A DNA stretch of 64,000 bases from Nymphaea colorata (GCF_008831285.2 NC_045140.1:27732131-27796130), one strand, 5' to 3'; counted from the first letter of the stretch, positions 45,195 through 58,494 are shown. Made by a program: numbers and translations. The notes: a model not told the origin generated them from the letters alone.

Positions 45195-48184
45195 ATGGAA
45201 GTCTCTGAAAGACTAAAAGCCAAAATGGGTTCCCATGAAATCCAGTCACTAGAGGAAAAACAGTGCTTGGTAGTCAATCCTGAACCCCGGGTTCTGCAGA
45301 ACAATGGCCGCAGAACCTTCTTTCGCCTCCTTAGGGAGCCATTTGATTGGTTGTCAATGCTCTGCAGGGAGCTCGAAACCAGCTTCATTTTGGCCATCAT
45401 TGTGGTGTATGGCTTTAGCCAGGGATTCTCGGGTTCTTTCTTCAAGGTGGTAACCGACTACTACTGGAAGGATGTGCAGCAAGTGCAGCCGTCGGCGGTT
45501 CAGTTGTACCAAGGCCTGTATGTCATGCCATGGATCATGAAACCCATCTGGGGCCTCCTCACCGATGTATTCTCCATAGCTGGCTATAAACGCAGACCAT
45601 ATTTTATGCTTGCAGGTGTGTTCATCCTTAACTTCACTTTCCTCAATTTTCCTTTTTTTTTTTTCCTGTTATATGAAATGCTAATATTCTATTCATGTGT
45701 GCTTTGTATCAAATTTGAACTTAAAGGTCGGGTATAATTTATTGTGAGAACACTTTTCAAATGATAACATGCATGAGAATTGAGAAAGGCATTTATAATA
45801 CCAAAAGTATTTTGTTTCACGTATTATATTTAGTTTATATAATCTTCCATTCAAAGTTCTGCTGGGAGACAAACTTCCCTTCCCATTATTACTAAGAAAT
45901 GATATTTACAGAGAAAAAAATGGGGATGCATCATAGACCGAGACCCTGGCAGTTGAACAATACTGCCCAAGAGGAAAATAAGCAGTCAGACTGCAGCAAC
46001 AAAACACAGATCTGAAACCACAAAAGTAGTAAACAGACCATCCAATATCCGAGTGTCCATCTATATTTCCATATCTACATAGAAATTTCCCTATTTCTAA
46101 CGTTGGCAGGTCACAACAATGGATAAGCGAGACCTTATCCGACTGAGAAATTCCCACTTTCTGGAAATGCCTCTTCTTCCCGCCAGCAAACCATTTAGCC
46201 TTCTTTTTCCATCCCCTGGTATTGGTGATAAGCACATCTGCGTTCCATGAAGAACCGGATTAAGCTTCCCCTTACATGTCCCTCCAACCTGGAGCTATCA
46301 CTTTCTCTGATTTCTTCCACATGGAGACAAGGTACACCATCCTTCTATAAAAGCTAGTTTCTCGGTTTCGCACTTTCAAAGTGAGTTTCGAGAGGAGCAA
46401 ACTTTCCTGTTCTCAGAAGATTCAAGCAGCCATATTGCATACTGTAGACAATACATGTTTGTCTCAGAATTGCCATTTAAGGAGATGGTAATTGGTTGTG
46501 TTGCATGGACTCAGGCACCCTTGGCAGCTTGTGCGCGTTGCTACTATTGCAGAAGAAGCCTCCTGTCCTGTTCGCCCTCATCTTTCTCACAGGCATAAGC
46601 ACTGCAATGTCAATAGCAGATGTCACCATCGACGCTTGTATTGCTCGCAGCAGCATTCAGAAACCTGCCTTAGCATCAGACATGCAGAGCCTCTGTGGGT
46701 TTGTCTCTTCTACCGGAGCAATTCTGGGGTACTCCACCAGTGGGATGCTAGTTCACACCCTTGGAGCGCAGGTAAAAGTCTCATCTAAAGCGACCGCTGA
46801 AGTTCCCCCCAAAAAAAGAGCAGCGATCTATAGCTTCCCATTTTCCTCGTTAATCATGATTAATCATTGATGATGAAGGTGATAATGAAGAATCTGCTCT
46901 TTTCTTCCCTCTGATGCAGGGAACACTGGGTTTGCTAACTTTACCCCTCATCATGATCATCACTCTTGGATTTACAATGAATGAGGCCAAAGGCATGATT
47001 CGAACTGATAAAAAGGTACTAACGAAGATATGAGGTTTCACTTCACTTTGCCTGATCTTGGTCTAAAATAGCATGGTATGTCTGCATAGAGAATCACAGA
47101 TCAAAAAATGCACAGCTATTGCAGTGGAGCATACTTGATCCGTGTTCTCTTAGCAAGGCACCATTTTTTCTTGAGCGTTGCAGCAAAGCTGCTCTGCATT
47201 ACACGTTGATTCTCTCAAACATATTAGCCATGCTTGAACCACAAGGAATTTATTCCAGTTGGGGTGACCAACTTGAAACCGCTCTTATGAATGTATAGTA
47301 TTTATTGGGCTCATGAATGAGTGTCTCCAACTTTATTTGAAGATGTTTGCAAAGGTGAACGGAGCAGTGCTAGACATGATCAAAACTATGAAGTATCCTG
47401 GAGTATGGAAGCCCTCACTGTACATGTACCTCTCCATAACACTTAGCATCAGCACGCATGAAGGACAATTTTACTGGTACACTGACCCTAAAGCAGGCCC
47501 TGCCTTCTCAAAGGTATAGTCTTAGCCGCACAAAAACACATAAGCATAAGCACAAACACAACCTTAGAAAAAAGCAACTTCTTTAATTCAATTCACAATT
47601 TCCCACAGGAGTTTGTTGGAGTAATATATGCCATAGGGGCTGTTGGATCGATTGTGGGGGTAATTCTATACCACAAGTTCTTCAAGGAGTTTCCATTTAG
47701 AACAGTGATCTTCTTTGCTCAGCTCCTGTATGGTGTCTCAGGAATGCTAGACCTCATGTTCGTTCTCAGGCTCAATCTGAAACTTGGGGTCCCGGACTAC
47801 GTCTTTGTAATAATGGAAGAAATGTGTGCGCGGATCATTAGCCGGATAAGATGGATGCCGATGATAATTCTAATCACAAGACTGTGCCCTCTGGGGATAG
47901 AGGGAACATTCTTTGCGCTGCTCATGTGCATAGACAGCACCGGTTCCTTGTCCAGCAAATGGGGTGGAAGCCTTGTTCTTCAACTGCTGAAGGTCACGAG
48001 AACAGATTTCAGGAACTTGTGGTTGGCTCTTCTGATAAGGAATCTGCTGAGGATCTCAACCTTGGCTCTGATTTTCCTAGTGCCCAAAGCAGGGCCAGCC
48101 GATGCGATGCTCCCTGATGAAATGCTGGACGCCTCCAGGAATGACCATGACAAAGAAGAAGGCCTACAATTGGTCTGTCCATGA
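45195..48184 (+). CDS. Folate-biopterin transporter family (BT1) membrane protein
   Basis: Five exons, 45195-45615, 46515-46771, 46920-47015, 47343-47513 and 47609-48184, give 506 residues, a normal length for the family. Family blocks in order are YGFSQGFSGSFFKVVTDYY, LYQGLYVMPWIMKPIWGLLT with DVFSIAGYKRRPYF, ISTAMSIADVTIDACIA, DMQSLCGFVSSTGAILGY, WKPSLYMYLS, a loop with FYWYTD and LCPLGIEGTFFALLM. The many hydrophobic segments fit the usual twelve-helix major-facilitator fold. Family members such as the plastid FBT1 carry folates and pterins; the substrate here is inferred only from the family. I see no obvious plastid presequence, so a plasma-membrane or other location is likelier than the plastid. 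Exon 2 could also be opened at 46485, but the 46515 acceptor restores the family LAG-x-x-G junction. The paralogue group resembles Arabidopsis At5g10820/At5g25040. Confidence 0.92.
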
Positions 48185-49182
48185 GTGACGAGAAACACGC
48201 TCATGGGTAGCTGTGTGATCCTTGTATAGTAGTGCATTCTTTCATGTAGTTAATCTCTTGCGAGAAAGAGAACAATCTGGGCATGTGCGCCATGATAACT
48301 CCAGCGGTTGATCTTGTTACTTATCCTAAGCAACCTGAAACATGAATCGGAAGGATTAAGAGAACCCGTGAAGTACAAGAAAGAGGAGGCAACCAGTGTT
48401 CGAATGTGCACCTTAAATCTTTTTGTTTATCGAGACGAAGTGAAACGCCGATACGCCCTGAACTAAGAAAATTCAAATCCCACTAGTAACTAGATTCAAA
48501 GGGCACACACGAGGCATCTGATACATTTTGTGAGAGTTGAACATGTTATTGAAGGAAAGTGTAAGGGAGCCTACTCCCTGCAGTCTTGCACCTCACGCCG
48601 CGGAGGCGGAGCCAAATATAGGGGCACATGTCCACCCTAACTTTCCAAAATTTTATATACAAGTGCATATATTTACATATGAGTGTGCCGATTCAACTAC
48701 TACTTTGTGTTTGTGCTCATCCTCACTTAAATTTTTAGCTGCGTAACTGGTATTATAGACTCAAATTGGTTGCTTTGGGTGGTCGCCCTTTTGGCACTCT
48801 TTTTGGAATGAACATGTACCCACCATTTTTATGATAATCAACAGAGCTAGCGTGTTCCCATCCTGCATAATGCGCCACCTCAAGACAACTCGAAGAGAAG
48901 AACGTGGTATGGATATTGTTCTTTGTGCTTAGAGCAATGACGCAACAAGTGAGGCAAAACCGAAGCACGTCAACTGCTGGTTGAAAATTAGCAGTTGAGA
49001 TGTTCTCCTCAAACAAATAACCTGCTCTGGTAAATGAGCAGGTCATTTCAGATCCATATCCAATTTTCATATACTCGTGCAAGATCAGACTCAGGTCTCA
49101 CTGCACTGCACCCACCTTTGGTATTGTAAATCCTTCATGGGAGACGAGGGTTTTGATCCTTCTGCTCCAGAGGGATAGTTTT

Positions 49183-49460
49183 GTTAAGTTATGGTTTGGG
49201 TCAAGTCAGACCCGTCAGACCCGACCCATAGCACATGGGCTGTGGCAAACTTGTAATATTTATTGTTCTTTTGTGTATTTTATTTGTAACAGTCAAGTGT
49301 AATTAGTTTAAGTGACTTATCAAAATCTTACAAGTTTCCAGAATGCACCTTGGAAATATTAATGAAGTATCTAAAGCCTAGATCCACAATTTTACTTCTG
49401 CTTTCCCTCTTTATTTTACCTGAATCCCAGTTCTAGTGGGGATTACTTCACCTTCATTCT
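49183..49460. mobile_element. Possible solo LTR
   Basis: The stretch opens tgttaagttatggtttgggt, followed by repeated cagacccg words, a tgtattttatttgtaac block and a pyrimidine-rich end (ttacttcaccttcattc). This is the texture of a small copia-type LTR. I cannot fix a TG...CA pair or a 5-bp target duplication, and no internal retroelement sequence adjoins it. Confidence 0.25.
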
Positions 49461-51072
49461 TTTTAGTTCCCTACTCAGCAAAAACTGACAGGAAGGAGGG
49501 GGGCTAGTTAATAAACAGAGATTTTATTGCCATTGGCATCCAACATCTTCTACCACATTGACAATACCACCCCATAACTATAATAAAAAGGAGGATGTTA
49601 TTATTAAGGCCCCAACAACGAACCCAAACATTAAATGTACTTTCTCCCTCAGCCACCAACTCCAGAATCTCACAAATGCAAGGTTCCTTACAAAACCCAG
49701 ACAAAATCATTCGACATTTTCAAAGAAGTAGACTAATGGCGTCAACAATTAAACATGATAGAAGCATGCAATGACTGAATGTGAATAACAGCTGTCTGTG
49801 CAATAACTCAATTGATGCAAAACATTACCACCAACATGAACGGGACAAAAATTTTATCTTGCCAAACACAAACATGTATTTTCTTGCTGCACCAGAAGAA
49901 ACAGCTGTTGGAAAAGGGAGAGATCAAAACATGAGATGCATCCTTTTAACTATTTCAAGGAAAAGCATAGAAAGATGACCTATTTGGATCAACAGCATGT
50001 CTTGTTTTTTTTCAATTAGTTTGGACAGAGGTCCAATTATTCCCATCAATGAGGTTACATAAGAGGGGTACAAATTGGTCAGGTCCAGGAGAGCTTAATG
50101 TAGTGGAGGTCAGGTTGAAAATACAGCCGAAAACAACAAAGATCATACACCAAATATGACCTATTTGGATCCCTATTACATAAGGACAACTCATTCCACA
50201 ATCTATGCCACCAAAGCAACATAATATTTTTTCAAAATATTCCCGCACCCGAGTTGACACAACTCAGGTGTGGCCTGGGTGCTGGTGTAGGTCCGGTTTG
50301 GATGTTGCTTGGGTGCAGCAACAAAAAACTTATGTTTTTTTCATTGAACAAATGATAGAATTATAGATTTTAAATTGTTAATTTTGTTGTTTGTGGACAA
50401 TTATATATATATATATATGCATCTTTTGTTTTTTCCTTTTGGTTAAATGTCATACCTATACCAGGCACCAGTGACATATGCCACACACATCTATGTGAAT
50501 TTTGTGATTAACTTCAAAAAGCATGAGTACAAGAATGCATGAAGAAGCCCCTATATGCACAGACACAATAGGCAACATTCAAATATGAGAGCGAGAGAGA
50601 ACCAACAAACTGTTCTTGTCTTTCAAATAGAGAGAACATGAAGACTCTAGAAACTAATAAAATTCAAATATTTGAAGTGTACAATTACCTTCTTTGATAC
50701 CGTCAAGTTTCTAATAAAATATTTGAACATTTTCAAAGTAGAAATTTAAGTGCATCTGCCGTTGGTATGGATGCAATCAAGGTTACGCTTGAAAAGCCAA
50801 TGACACTAGAAAAAACAACAAAAATGTCATGCACCATGTAACATGCAATTACACCCCACGTAACATGAGACAGTTCAAAATTTCAACTACGAGGCATGAA
50901 AAGCAATATGATGAAAATGCCAACTTTATCAGATCCAATAGAGTAAAATGATGCAACGAAAGGAGCATTCTGAAAAGTAGACTAAGGATCTTAGCAACCA
51001 AGGAAAGGAAAAACAGATTGAAATCAAGGTATCAACTGCACTAAACAAACTTAGGTGGGAGTAGGATCCTTC

Positions 51073-51110
51073 CATATGCTCCACATTTAAGCATATGCTC
51101 CACATTTAAG
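51073..51110. repeat. 19-bp tandem duplicate
   Basis: catatgctccacatttaag occurs twice, head to tail, in intergenic DNA downstream of SDRB. Confidence 0.9.
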
Positions 51111-51428
51111 CACAAGTTCACTTCAACACATCACAACTAACTGAATATCCAAAATAGGATAATCCAGATCCTATTGTGCAAAGTGGCCTGAGTAGCAAGG
51201 CAAAACATCATAAGGCTCAAACAAAGTAATAACTAGTTTCTTTTATTCTATATTTAAATTTTCATGTGGAACGTCTTATCATCCAGCAGAAATAATTTAA
51301 TAGATTTCATTAACTATTTTCATGATAATCCTGCAAAATATTTATGAAATGCTTTGACATATATAGTTGGAGCTAACAAAGGGTCTGAACTCTGGCTCCA
51401 CTAATACAGATCCAGATAGCCAATATTG

Positions 51429-54298
51429 TTACAGTTTGCTAGTGGGCAATCCTGTTGGTGATGTTCTGGATCTCAATTCAACAGCACGAGACAGTTCCTT
51501 CACAGTCTCCTTTGCAATGTGGCGTGGACGACTGAGCCAAATTCCTCCATCAACGATCAGTGTTGTCCCATTAACATATTTGCCTACACAGAAGACATGT
51601 GACGTCAACATTTGACATGGATAGCAGAGTACAACCAATTGGTTAATATTCGACAGCCATGTCTCACATCTATAGTTCATCGACAAACAATGCATCCAAA
51701 TATGATATCCAGAGAAACTTAACATCACAATGCTTTTGAATATAATATCTACAGAAACATAATAGAACAATAATTTTATGAAAGAAAGATCACAGAAATC
51801 TTCCTAGAACTATAGAAAGCAAAATGTTAATGGGCTGTACTTTTTTTCAGTTATGCAAGCCATCAAGGAATAAGTAAATTGTAGTGCTTGGAAAACTTTC
51901 TGCAAGAAGTCCAATGGAAAAAAAGGACATAAGTAATGGCCACATGGAGATTGTCTCAGCTAATGTCAATCTGACCGTATCTCCATTGTGCTACACATGC
52001 ACCTTGAAATGTCGAAGGGGAATGACAATCAGACCATAATAGGCACAAAGCGTTGAAGGATCAACATAAGGATTATGCTCTGGAATGCATATGTGATGTT
52101 AGGCCACTTGAATGGGATAGCAGATAAATAGCAAACTTGTGAGTAATTCACTTCTGCTCCTATTATCCCTAAAGCCAGGATAGGCCACTTAGACAGATAT
52201 GTTTTCAGAATTTTGCATCAGAACTCTATTCCAACTACTTGTATAGATATTTATGCAGAGATATAAAGCATAAATGCAAATAGTTAACCAAATCAAGATT
52301 TTATAAAAGTTTTTCATTCATATATGAACCCAATTGGTGAAAAAACTACCAGCATCTGATGCAAGATAGAGAGCAGCCATAGCAATATCCCATTTCTCGC
52401 CAAGCTTATACAGAGGGATGGACTCTTTAAACTGGCCCTTCATCTCCTCAGGTGCAAGCTTACTCATGCCTGGAGTGCCTCCAATTGGACCAGGTGCAAT
52501 TCCATTAACTCTAATGTCATAATCCGTTCCCCATTCAAGAGCCAAGGACCTGGTAATACTATCAACAGCTGCCTGCAACAGAACTCAAGAGTTACAAGAG
52601 TAAAATACAGGTACTTTCTCAAACAATAGCTCCCTGTTAAACAATAGCTTCCTGTTATACACCTTTGCGGCAGCAACATGAATTTGATACCACGATGCAG
52701 TATAATGAAGAGTTGCACTAATATTCAAAATTGTGCCACCTCTTGCAGGACCCTTCCCTTGTTCACCCTTCTTTAAGTACTTTAGTGCTTCATGGCACAT
52801 AGTGAATGTGCCAACAGAGTCTATGTCGATCACTGCAAAAGAGATGTGCCAATAAAATAACGCAGATGGTGGCGATTGATGAATGAAACACATATTGCTA
52901 AACATTGTACACAAGGCACAGTGGAAATCATGCCTACACATAGAAGTAAAGAAAGCAGCATTCTCAGTAATTCTTCAGCATCACTATTGGAACCAGATAT
53001 TCAAGCTGTCTGAGCAAAGGTATGCTCTAACCTGTACGAAACCCATTAGGAGACAAATCCTCTGCTGCTACTAGAAAATTCCCAGCCGCAGCATTAACAA
53101 GAATATCCAGCCTCCCGTAATGCTTGATAGTTGATTCTAAGACCCTCGCTGCATCTTCCCTCTTGCGTACATCACCCACAAGTCCAATGGCCTACAGTGA
53201 CAACAAAAATAAGCGGCCAAGTCTGCATAGTTTCATATCGTAATACTTGAATTATCTACTGAAAAAAATGTAATCCAGTAGCTTGAAGATACTCCTATGT
53301 TTTGAGATTCCTACAGAAGAAAGCATTTCCAATATCGTGACGCTAGCATCTATCTGTCGAGAGATGAATCATTACATCCACTCAGAGATGAATTGTGAAT
53401 TTAAAAAACAAAAAGCATCTGAAAAGGAAATAGGATGCGAATGCTGCAGCGAAACGAGATCAATCTAGTGAGAATTAATGATTGCAGCCATGTCTATGTG
53501 AGATGAACTCCTTTCTAATGAACTAGTTCACTTGTTTGACGCCCACAAAGTTCTAGATACTCAAAGCAAGTGCCCTTCAAATTGAGCCACAAAATTAAGC
53601 ACCGAAGTGATGAGTACAAACAGTTTCCTTCTTCCGGTGAGGAAACAGCTATAGCAGACCAAAAAAGGGAGTTCAAGCCAGCCATGAAATGTGCACATAC
53701 CCATAGGCGTGGCGATATTTATCTCACCTGACGGACTAAGTGGAAATTGAAGGTCTAAAAAGTTGCAGCCCCTCCCACCTCAACAAAGAAAAAAAGGTGG
53801 CAGAGCCCCCCCGGATTCTCCTTCACCGACATATTACGTGGCAAGTTATATCCAGGTATTCGAAATTCCAGATAAATGGGAAACAAAGAGTAATCGCGGT
53901 TATTTGACATCCAACGATGTGGGAAGATGCTCTAGGTCCTTCATCACTAATAGTCGTTCACAAGACGTAAATGAATATAAAGAGGAAAGCACATATCACA
54001 TAACACATATAAAGAGGAAAGCACATATCACATAACACAGCCCAGCTCAGCAGAAAGCTGAATCAGATTCCAACTTCCACACAGCAGAACTAGAAGGACT
54101 TGGTTTCAGTACCGGTATCCCTTGGGAGCGCAAGGAGTCGACTGCTGCGTCGAGGATATTCTGGCGACGGCCCATGATGGCGATGGAGGCGCCGTGCCTT
54201 CCAAATTGGGTGCTGATCTCAAAGCCGATGCCGGAACCGCCTCCTGTCAGTAGTGCCACCTTTCCCTTAAGTATCGTCTCCTTAAACGGCGACTCCAT
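51429..54298 (-). CDS. SDRB: Peroxisomal 2,4-dienoyl-CoA reductase
   Basis: Five minus-strand exons, 54298-54113, 53191-53032, 52832-52663, 52572-52350 and 51583-51429, give 297 residues; Arabidopsis SDRB (At3g12800) is about 298. It is a short-chain dehydrogenase/reductase that uses NADPH to reduce 2,4-dienoyl-CoA during peroxisomal beta-oxidation of unsaturated fatty acids. Visible features are the cofactor motif TGGGSGIG (residues 18-25), a MGRRQ loop suited to NADPH, NAAAGNF, the catalytic-region stretch SATLHYTASWYQIHVAAAK with Lys172, an IAPGPIGGTPGMSKL loop, and the C-terminal peroxisomal signal SKL. The classical YxxxK tyrosine is not in its usual place, as in other dienoyl-CoA reductases. 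All splice sites are GT-AG. The ATG at 54298 is chosen because it aligns with the family start; an in-frame open stretch upstream has no earlier ATG. Confidence 0.95.
53975..54038. repeat. 32-bp exact tandem duplicate in SDRB intron 1
   Basis: The unit beginning atataaagaggaaagcacat is present twice without a difference, about 75 bases inside the 5' end of intron 1 on the minus strand. Confidence 0.95.
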
Positions 54299-57200
54299 TG
54301 CTACCGCCACCACCACCAACAACTAACGCCAGAAAAACTCCAAAAATCTCCTCCCTCCCCTTTCGATCGAGGGGCAAGAGTTACAGTAGAGAGAAAGAAG
54401 GAAGAAAGGAAATGAGGAAAAATGGGACGCCGAACGTAGGGGACAACCACATGAAGGATTTTTCACAAGAATCAGAAGACCCCCACACTTGTCACCCGAT
54501 TTCAATTCTCAACATCAAATTTCCTCAAATTGACAATTAGGAGAAAGAGAAACTGAAGAAAGAAAATGAGATGTGAACGGTTCCCTTGCCGAAAACGCGA
54601 TCTAATTTCTCATACACTATTGATATAAGATCGCACCCATTTTTTTTCCCACTTATTCACAAGAAATAGCCACTATAATTGACTCCAATTATGTCAAACA
54701 ATATACTACGTGACTGACTGAAATAGGGGAAGTCTGCCGTGCCGCCTGGGATGAGAAGAACTTCAAATCGATGTATTGTTAAGTGAAGAAGATAATTTTA
54801 CAATCTTAACTGAGGCTTTCAAGATTAGGAGTATACGGGTATGCTTTTTTAAATCCAAAAAATAGAGATCTATTTCAGAATTGGATTGCCTGAACTGCAA
54901 ACTTTCAAGTTTGTGAAAGGTTTTATCTTTGTTTTATTAAGAATTCGCATGCCTCTTCCTCGGTAAGTTCCTCACGTAAATCAACAAGTAGGTATTGCTA
55001 CTCTCTTATTACTTTACATTTGGCTATTAATATATTTAAATGTTCTAGTCACATCTTGTTTGACTATCACATGAACAAAAATGCTTGCAATAAAAGGTTC
55101 AAGAAATTAAAACACCAACCAGATATGATTTGAGATTTTTGGGATCTAAGATCTTATAATTTCAAATCCGTGATTTTCAAAATATATTATAGTTTCAAAT
55201 CTTCTTCGAAAGGTGCATCAACTATGACGAGAATAATTTGCCACTCATGCACTTGGATTTGAAGTCAAGCTCCTTCCTACTCAATTGAGGATAACAGAAC
55301 GATTAAATTTATAGTTTCAAATCTGTAGTTTGACAAGACCGGGTTTAAGATAAGACCCAACGACAAATCAGATTCCGAATATGTGGTCATAAAAAAACGC
55401 CCCTTAAACTTTGGAACTTCCAACTGAAATTGTTCTTCTGCCCTCGGCCTTTTGTGCCATAGCTATGAAAGGTACTCGAATTTTCTGCAAAGGCAATGAG
55501 GGCCTCATGTTTTTACTAAACTACTAAACGAAGAAGTTAATTCACAAGATCCTTACAAAATTTAAATCTTGAATTTGATGGCCTTCACATGCCAAGTGTT
55601 TGTGCCATTGTAATTAATGGATGGCCTTTACTCCTTTTTTCATAAACCACAGGCAATTTAAACTTATAAGATTACCAAAATTTTGGATCAGTCTGCCCTG
55701 TTTGACATGGAATTAATTCAACATGAAGAACCCCCATTCTTGATCAAATCTAAGCCTTACTTTTCGCTTCTTGCATTAGAAAATCATGTTCCAGAATCAA
55801 AGGTTCCAAAACTCGTTTAAACAAGTTATTTTGTAAAAAAAACCTACAAAAGAAAAGATCTGTTCATTAGTTTCTTGCCGTCACTACTCTCTCTTTCTCT
55901 CTCTAAACCATAAACGGAAGAGATATCTGGTGCCCCTTTCGAATAAATTACCAGTTTGACAAATTTAGAATGCACTTTCGCATCAAGTTCGTGTTTATTT
56001 GTTCTTTGAATAAGAAAACGTATCCAACTTTTATTTGTTTGTCTTAGCTTATGACGTAGCGAAGTTGGAACCTTTTTGTCCAACTTTTCTCCTACCAGCC
56101 TCCTTCAAGACAAAGAAACCCTTTTCTTTCTTTCTTTCTTTTTCTCCTTGAAGCTTTTTCTTTCACCTCACACCCACATTCCAACTGCTGCAACAAACTC
56201 AAATTTACCTGTTCTTCAGCAAATTCCAACTGGAAAAGAAACAAAAAAGAAGTTCCTGTTTTGGGCACCGAGTAATGCTCACAAATCATAAAATTGAAGG
56301 GAAAAAAAAAGAAAAGAGAATAAAAATATGTGGGGAGACAATTGAGCAAATTTGACAATAAGATCAAGAGAAAAAAAAAAGCGGATTTGGATCTAGCTCA
56401 GAATCATTTTGTCCTTTCATACTAACGCCTTTGTCCACTTTCCACTAGCAAGTTAGTTAACACAGGGTGGTCAGCGAACATAACGACCAACTCCCACCTA
56501 TAGAATGGGCCCATGCTACTCTTTTCCTTGAATAATTTTCATTCTCTATCTTTTCCTTTGCTTCCCAGCGTATACCATCAAACATGCTGGTGGAATGTTT
56601 TTGAAACATTTCCTTCTTACTTTCACTTATATGTTGCACCCTTCGCTCGCCGGAAAATTATGAGAAAGGGCATCGTGGTCCCGTGGATGTGCAATTTGTT
56701 GAAGATATGTAGCTTTAAGTTGTGATTAAGCAGACAACTCTGATTAGTAACTTATGCCAAAAGAGACACTTCAAGTATCAAAATTTAACTACCTTTACGG
56801 GGCTTTTGGATTCCTAAGGGGGTTGGCGCAACGGACGGGGTGGGAGTTGATAGGCGGCCAATCTTCATTTTGAAATCTCAAGGCATCAACTTTCTATGCT
56901 GCAAAAAAAAATATTGATGTGCAAGTTGAACTATAATACAAGCGTCACCCTCGAGCTCCAAAGGTAAGTCTATATCATGAAAGATAGAAAGAATGGAGGG
57001 GACGACGGGGCTTGTGAGAGCAGTGCAACAACCTGATTCCCAGGGATGCTTTCACTACCTTTCCTTGCTGTCTGCCGCCCCCTTTAGGATTGGCCGCCGT
57101 TTGCTGCCTGCCGCCAATTAGCCTCCCTATATCCCTCTCTTGCTTTTGTTCCTCCTTTTTTTTTTCTGTCGAATTTTGTAAAATTGGTGACCCAATTTTT

Positions 57201-57714
57201 TAGTTTAATATAATTAATTATACAGCTTCCCATTTGATCGGCAAAATTTGACTGCCTCTATTTTAAAAGTAGAGTCGGAACCCAGTGAATGGAGCTTTTG
57301 TTGGCTCTTAATCACCTCACCTTTAATTGTTGTGAAAAATTATGCTTGCTCGACATGAACCCATTACAGAATGCATGTTCTTTTGCAATGCTTAAAACAT
57401 GAGGGGAAAAAAATTGTGCTTTCCACTTGCCAAAAACAAATGAAAGAAGATTCTCTCATGTACACACTATTCTACATTCATTACTCTGCAAAATATACAC
57501 ATCTTATTTTACCCAGCGTTCACCGGCTGTTCATTCACAAACATGAACATACACCATCGTCATACGCAATCATATACAACTTATTGCAAATCGCTACAGC
57601 CAAACAATGGAAATTACACGCGCAAGAAGATGAATGTGAATCATGGATATATAAGCAGTTCTAACTTACCAAAGAGGGGAGAAGCACTGAGGTAGCTTAA
57701 CCGTATGTCCTGCT
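54299..57714. other. Intergenic, no gene seen
   Basis: The first few hundred bases are the SDRB leader and promoter (minus strand). The remainder is AT-rich with scattered homopolymer runs. Short frames around 55844-56725 and 57371-57664 show neither domains nor exon continuity. Confidence 0.5.
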
Positions 57715-58494
57715 TCATTGGGGATGTCCATCATCTTCTACTTCTTCCCCTTCCTCCATTGCACCATGTTCCTGCAACATATTCATGAGCATCGAAATCT
57801 GGTCCTGAAGCATCGAGTTCTCCCTCTCAACTTCCGACCTCTTACTCCGTTCCTCTCTTAGTTGAAGCTGCAAATGTTCTAGGCACCTGGCGTCCTCCTC
57901 CAACTGCTCGTTCAGACCGTTGATCTCTCTGTCCTGGTCACAGCCATCGAATTCACTTATGATCTTAATTTCACGGTAGGTATCGTTTAAATCAGCTCAT
58001 TAGTACAGTGAAAAATCAGATCACGGCTTATGCAATGGTCTGGAATTTATAGATCTAATGAACGAAACCATCACCGGCACTACAGCAGGAATCAGAAATA
58101 CTTACAGCTTGCGGAAAGAAGCAAATGAAGTCCAAAGATGGGTGAAGTTCAGGAGTACCTTCCTATTCATCTCCTGGACGGCAATCCTCCGCATGCTCTC
58201 TACGACGTCGACGTTGACGAGCTTGCGCTTCTTGCCAATCAACCATCCCCGTGGGTACACGGCGGAGTCGAAATCCGGCGGTGGCAGTAGCGATTCAGCC
58301 GGCAGAGGTCGCCGACCGTTGGCGTTCAGTGGCTCCAGTGGCTCGAAGAGCGCTTTCCTCTTCTCCGACAGGAAAGCACCACTCTGCTCCAATTCCGGTT
58401 TATCCTTCTCCAACGGGGAAGCCTGCAATTCCTCGATTTTAGCAGCGTCCATCTCCATCTTCTCTCTCTCACTGTCGTCTTCCTTCTCCTTCAT
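57715..58494 (-). CDS. Small nuclear coiled-coil protein, possibly HDR1-like
   Basis: Two minus-strand exons, 58494-58159 and 57933-57715, are joined in phase 0 and encode 184 residues starting [16 protein letters not shown]. The N-terminal third is acidic. The centre has a [20 protein letters not shown] segment with a basic cluster (GKKRKLV, about residues 87-93) that could be a nuclear signal. From about residue 96 ([20 protein letters not shown]) to about 170 lies a long charged helix with heptad spacing ([36 protein letters not shown]), and the tail is acidic. The second half looks strongly conserved among plants and reminds me of rice HEADING DATE REPRESSOR 1, but I cannot confirm that name. 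A role as a dimerising nuclear regulator is inference. There is no basic DNA-binding region of bZIP type. Confidence 0.75.

Larger units (their letters stand above)
48185..51428. other. Intergenic region with repeat debris
   Basis: No gene seen. It holds a ggaggcggagcc..aggggcacat segment (about 48597-48640) that looks like the dispersed repeat on the other strand, a possible solo LTR (about 49183-49460), an (AT)n run (50402-50419) and a 19-bp tandem duplicate (51073-51110). Frames of 60-110 codons on either strand here lack homology and splice continuity. Confidence 0.5.

Noticed and set aside
46485-46514. Alternative start of BT1 exon 2 at 46485 or use of the ATG at 46505
   Set aside because: The 46485 acceptor keeps frame but inserts ten residues that break the family LAG-x-x-G-S junction; the acceptor at 46515 restores it.
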